64,000 nucleotides of DNA from Sphingomonas_B tabacisoli. Lineage in GTDB: Bacteria > Pseudomonadota > Alphaproteobacteria > Sphingomonadales > Sphingomonadaceae. Shown piece after piece: positions 24,499-32,621 of this stretch. Location: contig NZ_JBHUDY010000001.1 of the NCBI RefSeq assembly GCF_042678385.1, positions 2,232,001 to 2,296,000 on the forward strand, written 5' to 3'. The stretch's first letter is position 1, and every line of letters starts with the position of its first letter. Position numbers and translations under genes: made by a program. The notes beneath the pieces were generated by a model. It did not search any database and was not told the origin of the DNA. It was given only the letters and a program-made list of their open reading frames with translations.

Positions 24499-25950
24499 GT
24501 GGCGGAGCCTTACCAGACGATCATCATCTTCGGCGCGACGGGCGATCTCGCGCACCGCATGCTGTTTCCCTCGCTCTACAATCTCTTCGCCGACCGCCTG
24601 CTGCCGGACGACATGCTGATTGTCGCGTCGGGCCGCTCGGCGATGGACGACCAGGCGTTTCGCGGCTCGATCGACCTGCAGCGCTTCCTGCCCGAAGACC
24701 GCTACGATCCCGAGACCGCTGCCGCCTTCCTCGATCGCATCCGCTACTCGGCCGTCGGCGGCAAACCCGAGGAGTTCGACGAGATTCGCGCGATTGTCGG
24801 CGACCGGCTGGCACAAGGCGTCGCTGTCTATCTGTCCACTCCGCCTTCGCTGTTCGCGCCGATGGTCGAGGGGCTGGGCAAGGCCGGGCTAGCCGGCCCC
24901 ACCGTCCGCGTCGCGATGGAAAAGCCGATCGGGCAGGACCTCGCCTCGTCCCGCGAGGTCAACGACGCCGTGAACGCCGTGTTCGACGAGGACCGCGTGT
25001 TCCGCGTCGATCACTATCTCGGCAAGGAAACTGTCCAAAACCTGCTGGTACTGCGCTTCGGCAATGCGCTGTTCGAGCCGCTGTGGAACGCGCAGAGCAT
25101 CGAGCACGTCCAGATCACCGTCGCCGAGACGGTCGGGCTGGAAGGCCGCGTCAGCTATTATGACGGCGTCGGTGCGCTGAAGGACATGGTGCAGAACCAC
25201 ATGCTCCAGCTCCTCGCGCTGGTCGCGATGGAGCCGCCCGCCTCGATGGCCGCAGCGGCGGTGCGCGACGAGAAAGTGAAGGTGATCCGCTCGCTCCGCG
25301 CGATGTCGCCCGAGACGGTCGGCAGCTTGAGCGTGCGCGGGCAATATGGCCCCGGCGCGGTCGGCGGAGAGCCGGTCAAAGGCTATGCCGACGAACTCGG
25401 CAAACCCTCGGACACCGAGACGTTCGTGGCGCTCAAAGCCCATATCGACAATTGGCGCTGGGCCGGCGTGCCGTTCTACCTGCGCACCGGCAAGCGGATG
25501 CCGGAGCGGACCTCCGAAATCCTGATCCAGTTCCGCTCGGTCCCGCACTCGATCTTCGCGAAAAAAGGCCGGGGTCTCGATCCGAACACCATGCTGATCC
25601 GCATCCAGCCGCAGGAGAACATCCAGCTTCAGGTCATGGCGAAGCAACCCGGACTCGACCGGCAAGGCATCAACCTGCGCGAAGTCGCGCTGGATGTGTC
25701 GCTCTCGACCGAGTCCGCCGGCCAGCGCCGCCGCATCGCCTATGAACGGCTACTGCTTGATTTGATCGAAGGCGACCCGACCTTGTTCGTGCGCCGCGAC
25801 GAAGTGGAAGCGGCCTGGACATGGATCGACTCGATCCACCAGGCCTGGACCCAGGCGAACATCCCCGCCCGCCCCTACACCGCCGGCACCTGGGGCCCGT
25901 CCGCCGCGATCGCGCTGATCGAACGCGACGGAGCGAGTTGGCATGAGTAA
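24499..25950 (+). CDS. zwf: Glucose-6-phosphate 1-dehydrogenase
   Basis: A 483-residue enzyme that oxidises glucose 6-phosphate to 6-phosphogluconolactone with NAD(P), the entry to the Entner-Doudoroff pathway. Seen: the dinucleotide loop IIFGATGDLAHR (residues 9-20), a MEKPIG motif near 135, and the substrate/catalytic RVDHYLGKE near 172. The start is a GTG. edd follows 120 bases downstream, with an inverted-repeat element between them. A 6-phosphogluconolactonase gene (pgl) is not between zwf and edd. Confidence 0.95.
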   Translation: MAEPYQTIIIFGATGDLAHRMLFPSLYNLFADRLLPDDMLIVASGRSAMDDQAFRGSIDLQRFLPEDRYDPETAAAFLDRIRYSAVGGKPEEFDEIRAIVGDRLAQGVAVYLSTPPSLFAPMVEGLGKAGLAGPTVRVAMEKPIGQDLASSREVNDAVNAVFDEDRVFRVDHYLGKETVQNLLVLRFGNALFEPLWNAQSIEHVQITVAETVGLEGRVSYYDGVGALKDMVQNHMLQLLALVAMEPPASMAAAAVRDEKVKVIRSLRAMSPETVGSLSVRGQYGPGAVGGEPVKGYADELGKPSDTETFVALKAHIDNWRWAGVPFYLRTGKRMPERTSEILIQFRSVPHSIFAKKGRGLDPNTMLIRIQPQENIQLQVMAKQPGLDRQGINLREVALDVSLSTESAGQRRRIAYERLLLDLIEGDPTLFVRRDEVEAAWTWIDSIHQAWTQANIPARPYTAGTWGPSAAIALIERDGASWHE

Positions 25951-25956
25951 TCCTTC

Positions 25957-26060
25957 GAACGGAAACGAAAGTTTCCGTTCGGGCTGAGCTTGTCGAAGGC
26001 CTGTTCTTCTTTCTCAGCCACCCCAGGTAAGAGCAGCCCTTCGACAAGCTCAGGGCGAAC
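25957..26060. repeat. GAAA-loop hairpin plus CTGAGCTTGTCGAAGG inverted repeat between zwf and edd
   Basis: A perfect 10-bp stem GAACGGAAAC/GTTTCCGTTC with a GAAA tetraloop (25957-25980) starts 6 bases after zwf. It runs into a 24-bp inverted repeat (arms 25977-26000 and 26037-26060) with core GCTGAGCTTGTCGAAGG. The right arm ends just before the edd ribosome binding site. The same core forms the arms of the element at 32514-32603. Confidence 0.75.
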
Positions 26061-26070
26061 GGAGTTTAAG

Positions 26071-27894
26071 GTGCCAAATCTGGATCCCCGCATTTCCTCT
26101 GTCACCGATCGGATCATCGAACGCTCGGCGCCCACCCGCGCCGCCTATCTCGACCTGATCGACCGGCAACGCGAAGCCGGCACCAACCGCGCGTCGCTGT
26201 CGTGCGGCAATCTCGCGCATGGCTTCGCGGCAGCGCTGGAGGATCAGCCGACGATCCGCGGCGGCGGCCATATGAACATCGGCATCGTCACGGCCTATAA
26301 CGACATGCTCTCGGCCCATCAGCCGTACGGGCGCTATCCCGAGCAGATCAAGATTTTCGCCCGCGAGCGCGGCGCGACCGCGCAGGTGGCGGGCGGCGTG
26401 CCGGCGATGTGCGACGGCGTGACCCAGGGCCAGGCCGGCATGGAGCTGTCGCTGTTCAGCCGCGACACGATCGCGCTGTCGACAGCGGTCGCGCTCAGCC
26501 ATGCGATGTTCGAAGGCGCGCTGATGCTCGGCATCTGCGATAAGATCGTGCCTGGGCTGCTGATGGGCGCGCTCCGCTTCGGGCACCTGCCGACGATCCT
26601 CGTCCCCGGCGGACCGATGCCGTCGGGCCTGGCCAACAAGGAAAAAGCACGCGTCCGCCAGCTCTACGCCGAGGGCAAGGCGAGCAAGGAGGACCTGCTG
26701 GAAGCCGAGTCCGCCAGCTATCACTCGCCCGGCACCTGCACTTTCTACGGCACCGCCAACTCCAATCAGATGATGATGGAAGTGATGGGGCTGCATGTGC
26801 CCAATGCCGCGTTCGCCAATCCGGGCACGAAGCTTCGCCAGGAACTGACCCGCGCCGCCGTCCACCGCGTCACCGAGATCGGCTGGGGCGGCAACGATTA
26901 TCGCCCGATCGGCCGCGTGATCGACGAAAAGGCGATCGTGAACGCCTGCGTCGGCCTGATGGCGACCGGCGGCTCGACCAATCACGCGATCCACTTGCCC
27001 GCGATCGCCCGCGCCGGCGGAATCCATATCGACTGGCAGGATTTCGAGGAGATTTCGGAGGCCGTTCCTCTCCTCGCCCGCGTCTATCCGAACGGCTCCG
27101 GCGACGTGAACGACTTCCGCGAAGCCGGCGGCATGCCGTTCGTGATCCGCGAACTGCTCGACGCCGGCCTGCTCCACGGCGACATCCTGACCGTGTCGCC
27201 GAACGGCATGGCCGATTATCGCGGCGAGCCGACCGTCGAAGGCGATGCACTGGTCTGGAAGCCCGCTCCGTCAGAGACCCGCGATCCCACCATGCTGCGC
27301 CCCGCCACCGATCCGTTCCAGCCAACCGGCGGCATGAAATTGCTAGCCGGCAATCTCGGCCGCGCAATCATCAAGACCAGCGCGGTCGATCCCGAACGCC
27401 ACGTCATCGAAGCGCCGGCGCGCGTGTTCGCGGATCAGGATGAAGTGCTCCAGGCCTTCAAGGCCGGCGAGCTGGAGCGCGACGTGATCGTGGTCGTCCG
27501 CTTCCAGGGCCCGGCCGCGAACGGCATGCCGGAGCTGCACAAGCTGACGCCTGCGCTCGGCGTGCTGCAGGATCGCGGCTTCCGCGTCGCGCTCGTCACC
27601 GATGGGCGCATGTCGGGGGCAAGCGGCAAGGTCCCGGCTGCGATACACCTTTATCCCGAGGCGCTGCACGGCGGCCCGATCGCCCGCGTCGCGGATGGCG
27701 ACCTGCTCCGCGTCGATGCCGTCGCAGGCACGATCGAGCTATTGAGAGCCGGTTTCCTCGACCGCGCTCCGGCCGCAGCGCCCGCGCAAAAATGGGGCTT
27801 GGGCCGCGAGTTGTTCAGCTTATTTCAAGGTTCGAGCGACGATGCGGAGCGCGGCGCTTCGCCGCTCCTCGCCGCAATGGACAGCCGCGGCTGA
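26071..27894 (+). CDS. edd: 6-phosphogluconate dehydratase
   Basis: A 607-residue iron-sulfur dehydratase that converts 6-phosphogluconate to 2-keto-3-deoxy-6-phosphogluconate. Seen in family order: NIGIVTAYNDMLSAHQPY near residues 70-87, PAMCDGVTQGQ near 111, GICDKIVPG near 156, GTCTFYGTANSNQM near 228, and VTDGRMSGASGK near 511. The length equals typical Edd. I choose the GTG at 26071 because GGAG is six bases upstream and the N-terminus then matches the family; an ATG at 25990 would start inside the inverted repeat. Confidence 0.95.
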   Translation: MPNLDPRISSVTDRIIERSAPTRAAYLDLIDRQREAGTNRASLSCGNLAHGFAAALEDQPTIRGGGHMNIGIVTAYNDMLSAHQPYGRYPEQIKIFARERGATAQVAGGVPAMCDGVTQGQAGMELSLFSRDTIALSTAVALSHAMFEGALMLGICDKIVPGLLMGALRFGHLPTILVPGGPMPSGLANKEKARVRQLYAEGKASKEDLLEAESASYHSPGTCTFYGTANSNQMMMEVMGLHVPNAAFANPGTKLRQELTRAAVHRVTEIGWGGNDYRPIGRVIDEKAIVNACVGLMATGGSTNHAIHLPAIARAGGIHIDWQDFEEISEAVPLLARVYPNGSGDVNDFREAGGMPFVIRELLDAGLLHGDILTVSPNGMADYRGEPTVEGDALVWKPAPSETRDPTMLRPATDPFQPTGGMKLLAGNLGRAIIKTSAVDPERHVIEAPARVFADQDEVLQAFKAGELERDVIVVVRFQGPAANGMPELHKLTPALGVLQDRGFRVALVTDGRMSGASGKVPAAIHLYPEALHGGPIARVADGDLLRVDAVAGTIELLRAGFLDRAPAAAPAQKWGLGRELFSLFQGSSDDAERGASPLLAAMDSRG

Positions 27895-27929
27895 TCGACG
27901 AACCGCCATACGCTCGCGCTGAAACGCCT

Positions 27930-27944
27930 TGATATAATGTATCA
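27930..27944. promoter_or_regulatory. Candidate Zur operator overlapping a TATAAT -10 element
   Basis: TGATA-taatg-TATCA is a perfect 5-bp inverted repeat, 53 bases upstream of the ZnuD-like receptor start. It contains TATAAT (27933-27938), a consensus -10 hexamer in an otherwise GC-rich gap. No good -35 is visible 17 bases upstream. An AT-rich palindrome over the -10 of a zinc receptor gene is the expected place for a Zur repressor site. Confidence 0.5.
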
Positions 27945-27982
27945 TCACGTTTAGCCCCGCCGCGGTCGCTGTGGAGTTTGCC

Positions 27983-30055
27983 TTGGCCCGTTTCGTTTTG
28001 CTCGCCGGCGCCGCGCTGGCCGTCACGCTTTCCGTTCCTGCCTGGGCTGCCGACGAGGCCGCTTCCGCCGACGTCCCGCCGGGGGATTATCACGAGCCGG
28101 CGCCGCAAGACATCGTTGTCACGGCGCCGTTCGAGCGCAACCGCGTCGACGTCGTCTCGCCGGTGTCGGTGCTCAGCGGTCAGGATCTGACGCGCGAAGT
28201 CCGCTCGAACATCGGCGACACACTGGCGCGGCAGCCGGGCGTCTCGACCACGTCCTTCGGCCCCAACGCCTCGCGGCCGATCCTGCGCGGCTTCCAGGGC
28301 GAGCGCATCCGCATCCTGACCGACGGCATCGGCAGCTTCGACGTGTCGAACACCAGCGTCGATCACGCCGTCGTGATCAATCCGCTGCTCGCCGAGCGCA
28401 TCGAAGTTCTGCGCGGCCCCGCGTCGCTGCAGTTCGGCTCCTCCGCGATCGGCGGCGTCGTCAACGTCATCGACAAGCGCATCCCGCGCGCCATCCCCGA
28501 CGAAGCCGCGCACATCGACATGACCGGCACCTACGGCTCGGCCGCGAATGAATGGTCGGGCGCCGGCGCGGTCGATGTGCCGGTCAGCGGCAAGGTCGTG
28601 CTCCACGCCGACGGCAGCTATCTCGACTCGGGCGACCTGCACGTCGGCGGTTTCGTCCTCTCACCCGCGGCGCGCGCCCAGGCGCTCGCCAGCCCCAATC
28701 CCGAGGTTCGCTCGCTCGCCGACCTCAAAGGCACGCTGCCCAACTCGGGCGCACGCACCTGGGACATTGCCGGCGGCGCGTCGGTCATCACCGATACCGG
28801 CCAGCTCGGCTTCGCGGTCAGCCATTACGACAGCCTCTACGGCGTCCCGACCCGCTACGACCTGACCACCGGCGAAGGCGAGAATGTCCGCCTCGCCGTC
28901 AAGCAGACGCGCGTCGATGCCCGCACGGAGCTCGATCTGGGCGACGGCATTTTCCAGACGCTGCGCGGCCGCTTCGGCTTTGCCGACTACAAGCATGCCG
29001 AGCTGGCGGAAGACGGCACCAAGGGCACGCAGTTCTTCAACAAGGGCCTCGAAGGCCGGCTGGAGCTTGCGCAGAACAAGCGCGGCATCTGGCAGGGCGC
29101 GATCGGCGGCCAGCTCCTGATCCGCGACTTCAACGTGATCGGCGACGAGGCGTTCGTGCCGAAGAACGAGACCGTCCAGTACGGCCTGTTCACGCTGCAG
29201 ACGCTCGACTGGGGCAAGTTCAAGACCGAGTTCGGCGGCCGCATCGAGCGCACGCACGTCTCGTCCGACCCGATCGACGCGGACCGTCAGTTCACCACCT
29301 ATTCCGGCTCGGTCGGGGCCAGCTATGAGGTTCTTCCCGGCTGGCGGATCGGTGCCGACGTGTCGCACACGGAGCGCGCGCCTTCGGCCGAGGAACTGTT
29401 CGCGAATGGTCCGCACGCCGGCACGCAAGCCTTTGAAATCGGTAACGTAAATTTCAAGAAGGAAAAGAGCCTGGGGCTCGAGGGCACGCTCCGCGGCAGC
29501 GGCCGCAATTACACGTTCGAAGCCTCCGCTTATTATACCGAGTTTGCCAACTACATCTTCGATCGCCAGACCGGCGAAGTCCGCGATGGTCTGCCGGTCT
29601 TCCAATCCGCCCAGGCCGATGCCCGCTATTTGGGCTTCGAAGCCCAGGCGACCGTCACCCTCGCCCGCCTCGACGACTGGAAGATCGAGGCTGACGGTCT
29701 CGCCGATTACGTCCACGCGACGGTGAAGAATGTCGGCCCGGTGCCGCGCATTCCGCCACTGCGCCTGCTCGGCGGCCTCAGCGCCACCGGCAGCATGTTC
29801 GACGGCCGCGTCGAGGTCGAGCACAGCTTCGCGCAAGACCGGGTCGCCGCTTTCGAAACGACGACCGATGGCTACACCCTCGTCAACGCCAGCATCGGCA
29901 TCCGCCCGTTCGGCGAAGGCCGCGACAAGCCGGAGATCCTGCTCGCTGCCAACAACCTGTTCGACGTCGACGCCCGCCGCCATGCGAGCTTCCTGAAGGA
30001 CTTCGCGCCGCTCGCCGGCCGCGACATCCGTGTGACCCTGAAGGCGTCGTTCTAG
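27983..30055 (+). CDS. ZnuD-like TonB-dependent receptor (probable zinc uptake)
   Basis: An outer-membrane receptor of about 690 residues. It has a signal peptide (LLAGAALAVTLSVPAWA), a TonB-box-like DIVVTAP, a plug domain (about residues 50-165, containing RPILRGFQGERIRIL and EVLRGPASLQFGSSAIGGVVNV) and a 22-strand barrel ending in VTLKASF with terminal Phe. The YGVPTRY and GTQFFNKG segments resemble ZnuD receptors. GGAG at 27972-27975 is well spaced for a TTG start at 27983; a GTG at 27971 is the alternative. A Zur-like palindrome lies upstream and a terminator follows. Confidence 0.85.
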   Translation: MARFVLLAGAALAVTLSVPAWAADEAASADVPPGDYHEPAPQDIVVTAPFERNRVDVVSPVSVLSGQDLTREVRSNIGDTLARQPGVSTTSFGPNASRPILRGFQGERIRILTDGIGSFDVSNTSVDHAVVINPLLAERIEVLRGPASLQFGSSAIGGVVNVIDKRIPRAIPDEAAHIDMTGTYGSAANEWSGAGAVDVPVSGKVVLHADGSYLDSGDLHVGGFVLSPAARAQALASPNPEVRSLADLKGTLPNSGARTWDIAGGASVITDTGQLGFAVSHYDSLYGVPTRYDLTTGEGENVRLAVKQTRVDARTELDLGDGIFQTLRGRFGFADYKHAELAEDGTKGTQFFNKGLEGRLELAQNKRGIWQGAIGGQLLIRDFNVIGDEAFVPKNETVQYGLFTLQTLDWGKFKTEFGGRIERTHVSSDPIDADRQFTTYSGSVGASYEVLPGWRIGADVSHTERAPSAEELFANGPHAGTQAFEIGNVNFKKEKSLGLEGTLRGSGRNYTFEASAYYTEFANYIFDRQTGEVRDGLPVFQSAQADARYLGFEAQATVTLARLDDWKIEADGLADYVHATVKNVGPVPRIPPLRLLGGLSATGSMFDGRVEVEHSFAQDRVAAFETTTDGYTLVNASIGIRPFGEGRDKPEILLAANNLFDVDARRHASFLKDFAPLAGRDIRVTLKASF

Positions 30056-30068
30056 CCCAAAAGAAAAC

Positions 30069-30092
30069 GGGCCGCCTCTTGCGGGGCGGCCC
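30069..30092 (+). terminator. Terminator stem after the ZnuD-like gene
   Basis: GGGCCGCC (30069-30076) pairs with GGCGGCCC (30085-30092) across eight bases, 14 bases after the stop. A second small hairpin (GGCC-ttt-CGGCC) follows directly. There is no clean T-run. Confidence 0.55.
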
Positions 30093-30173
30093 AGTCGGCC
30101 TTTCGGCCGTTAGGGAGGAAAGCGTGCCTACTCGACACACCACCCTGATATAACGGCCATAGTAAATATCCGA

Positions 30174-30581
30174 TTAACGCGCGGCCTGCTGCGCGCACGC
30201 GCCCACGCGGCGGCCTTCGAGCGCCACCTGGAACGGCGATCGACCCGCTAGCCCCTGCGAGTCGATCCTGACCAGCGTGCTGGTTTCCACCTTCAGCGTC
30301 GTCCGGCCATAGCCTGTGCCCGCGCAGGTATAATGCACTGTCGCCGTCTGTGCTTCGTTGTTCAGCACGAAGCGCGAGCAGGCCGCGCCCGGGTGCCGAA
30401 GCTGGATCAGGTCATAGGCATCGTTGATGCACAGCTTTTTGACCGGCTCCGAGTTGTCGAGAGCGCGCAACTGCCACTCGCCCGGCTCGATGCTCCGGAA
30501 CGCAAGGATCGGCGTATTGGCCGCGGCGGCGCCAAGCAGCAGCGCCGCACCAAGAGCCGGAGCAATCCACAGCAATCGCAT
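30174..30581 (-). CDS. Secreted DUF3617-like protein
   Basis: A 135-residue exported protein with a signal peptide (LLWIAPALGAALLLGAAAA). The body starts IEPGEWQLR and carries four cysteines (CINDAYD, CSRF, CAGTGYG, GAC), an arrangement like DUF3617 family members, which are periplasmic and of unknown function. AGGGGG before the ATG supports the start. It is the last gene downstream of argD-argF-hslO in the same direction, 64 bases after hslO, and could be read from the same transcript. Confidence 0.7.
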   Translation of the reverse strand: MRLLWIAPALGAALLLGAAAANTPILAFRSIEPGEWQLRALDNSEPVKKLCINDAYDLIQLRHPGAACSRFVLNNEAQTATVHYTCAGTGYGRTTLKVETSTLVRIDSQGLAGRSPFQVALEGRRVGACAQQAAR

Positions 30582-30645
30582 CGCACCCCCTGCCGGCGAC
30601 CGAGCGCCGGGCCTTTAGGGATATTTGATTACGATCCCGTTTCGT

Positions 30646-31557
30646 TCAAGCGGCGGCTTGCAACTCTTCCAGCTTGATCGGGTGACTGATCGAGCAAAAG
30701 GCGCAATCGACGCGGATCGTTCCCTCGGTATCCGCCATCTCCGCCTGCTCCTCAGCCGGGAAACGCGACAGCACGCCCAGGATATGCTCGCGGTTGCAGC
30801 GGCAGCCCCTCGTCAGCGTTGCGCCGCCCAGCACGCGCACTTCCTTTTCGTCGTGGAACAGCCGCCAGACGACCGTCTCCATCGGCAGCGTCGGGTCGGT
30901 CAGCTCCTCGTCCTTGATGGTCGCGCCCAGCACCTCGACATGCTGCCATTCGGGATGATCGAGCCGCGTGTGCAGCCGGTCGCGCCCTTCCTCGCCTTCG
31001 GGAAGGTGCTGGAGCAGCATGCCGCCCGCAATGCAGCGCCCGTCCGCATCGTGCCGATGCGCCAGCCGCACCAGGCTCGGGATCTGTTCGGACTGCGCGA
31101 AATAGCTCTGCGCCGCCTCGGCGAGTGACGCGCCTTCCAGCGGCACGATGCCCTGATAGCGCTCCTTCGACACCGCCTGGTCGAACGTGATCGCCAGATA
31201 GCCCTTGCCGAAAAGCGCGAACAAGGTCGGATCGGCCGGCATCGCGGCCAGCTTGTCGGCGTCGAACTGCACATAGCCGCGCAGCTCGCCGTCCTTATAG
31301 TCGCAGACCAGCAGCTCGACCGGGCCGGCCTCGGTCTGCGCCTGCAGGGTCATCTGCCCGCTTTCGTCCTTCAGCGTCGCGCCCAGCAGGGCGGTCAGCG
31401 CCAGCGCTTCCGCCAGCAGCCGCTCTATCACGGGCGGATAGGCGTGCGCCGACAGGATTTGGTCGAGCACCGGGCCCAGCCGCACCAGCCGCCCGCGCGC
31501 ATGTTGTTCGAGGATCGCGAACCCGAGGGTCCGGTCCAGCTCAGTTCCCGTTGTCAT
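30646..31557 (-). CDS. hslO: Redox-regulated chaperone Hsp33
   Basis: A 303-residue cytoplasmic holdase activated by oxidative unfolding. The C-terminal redox switch has the four zinc cysteines Cys252 and Cys254 (GCRC) and Cys285 and Cys288 (CAFC), 30 residues apart, as in the family. The N-terminal domain holds the LLGATLKDESGQMTLQ core. The gene overlaps the end of argF by 17 bp and is therefore translated from the arginine operon mRNA; an argF-hslO link is common in alphaproteobacteria. Confidence 0.95.
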   Translation of the reverse strand: MTTGTELDRTLGFAILEQHARGRLVRLGPVLDQILSAHAYPPVIERLLAEALALTALLGATLKDESGQMTLQAQTEAGPVELLVCDYKDGELRGYVQFDADKLAAMPADPTLFALFGKGYLAITFDQAVSKERYQGIVPLEGASLAEAAQSYFAQSEQIPSLVRLAHRHDADGRCIAGGMLLQHLPEGEEGRDRLHTRLDHPEWQHVEVLGATIKDEELTDPTLPMETVVWRLFHDEKEVRVLGGATLTRGCRCNREHILGVLSRFPAEEQAEMADTEGTIRVDCAFCSISHPIKLEELQAAA

Positions 31558-32494
31558 TGATCAGTCCGAAGCACCAAAGCAAAATCGCTTTTTGTGCATG
31601 TAGGCGGTTTTCCGCCTCTTCCCAGATGGCGGACTGGTTTCCGTCCAGGATTTCGTCGGTCGCTTCCTCGCCGCGGTGCGCCGGCAGGCAGTGGAGGAAG
31701 GTCGCGCCGGCTTTCGCATGACCCATCAGCGCGGCGTTCACCTGATAGGGCGTCATCGCCGCGATCTTCCCGGCGGAATCCTTCTGGCCCATCGATACCC
31801 AGGTATCGGTGACGACCACGTCGGCATCGGCCGCTGCACGCACCGGATCGCGCTCGATCGTGACACGGGCGTTGGTTCCGGCGAGCCGGCTGTTGGCTTC
31901 GGCGATAAAGCTGTCGTCCGGGTCATAGCCTTCGGGGCATCCCGCCGCGACCGAGAAGCCGAACAGCCCCGCCGCTTCGACGATCGAGTGCAGCACGTTG
32001 TTGCCGTCACCAAGCCACGCCCATTTCGAGCCCGGAAGCCGCACGCCTTTCTCTATCGCCGTCAGCAGATCGGCGACGATCTGGCAGGGGTGCGATCGGT
32101 CGGTCAGGCCATTTATCACCGGCACCGTGGCGTAGCGGGCCAGTTCCTCCAGCTTCGCCGGATCGTCGGTGCGGATCATGATCGCGTCGACATAGCGGCT
32201 GAGCACGCGGGCGGTGTCCGCGATCGTCTCGCCACGGCCGAGCTGCATCGATCCGGCGTCCATCACAATCGACGTGCCGCCGAGTTGGCGAATGGCCATG
32301 TCGAACGACACGCGCGTGCGGGTCGAGCTCTTCTCGAAGATCATCGCCAGCACCCGGCCTTCCAGCGGCCGGTCGGCATCGACCTTGCCCTTGGGCCAGC
32401 CGGCCCGCGCCCGCTTGCGGTCGAGAGCCTCAGCCAGCATCGCCGCAACGCCATCGGCACCGGCGGAACTCAGATCAAGGAAATGTCTGACCAT
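31541..32494 (-). CDS. argF: Ornithine carbamoyltransferase
   Basis: A 317-residue enzyme that makes citrulline from ornithine and carbamoyl phosphate. The carbamoyl-phosphate loop FEKSSTRTRVSF is near residue 53, HPCQ near 136, and the ornithine/catalytic HCLPAHRGEE near 270. It lies downstream of argD on the same strand; the 127-bp gap contains a long inverted repeat. The 3' end overlaps hslO. The MVRHFLDL start is typical. Confidence 0.96.
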   Translation of the reverse strand: MVRHFLDLSSAGADGVAAMLAEALDRKRARAGWPKGKVDADRPLEGRVLAMIFEKSSTRTRVSFDMAIRQLGGTSIVMDAGSMQLGRGETIADTARVLSRYVDAIMIRTDDPAKLEELARYATVPVINGLTDRSHPCQIVADLLTAIEKGVRLPGSKWAWLGDGNNVLHSIVEAAGLFGFSVAAGCPEGYDPDDSFIAEANSRLAGTNARVTIERDPVRAAADADVVVTDTWVSMGQKDSAGKIAAMTPYQVNAALMGHAKAGATFLHCLPAHRGEEATDEILDGNQSAIWEEAENRLHAQKAILLWCFGLINDNGN

Positions 32495-32513
32495 TGAAAC
32501 TCCGTCCCAATCA

Positions 32514-32603
32514 CCGGCTGGCCTGAGCTTGTCGAAGGCCTCCCTTGTTCTCTCTAAGGCGCCAAAAAGGAAGGGAGGGCTTCGACAAGCTCAGCCCAGC
32601 CGG
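32514..32603. repeat. 33-bp inverted repeat between argD and argF
   Basis: Arms 32514-32546 and 32571-32603 pair over 33 bp with about three mismatches around a 24-base loop. The core is CTGAGCTTGTCGAAGG, the same as in the element between zwf and edd 6.5 kb away. In the argD-argF transcript it would form a long hairpin between the two coding regions. Confidence 0.8.
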
Positions 32604-32621
32604 CATTTGCTGATTGGCGCC

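Noticed and set aside
26050..27177. Minus-strand open frame of 375 codons
   Set aside because: Antisense to edd; shadow frame.
24350..32603. Reading the intergenic inverted repeats as CRISPR or transposon ends
   Set aside because: Repeats are palindromic pairs separated by whole genes, with no regular spacers, no cas genes and no transposase.
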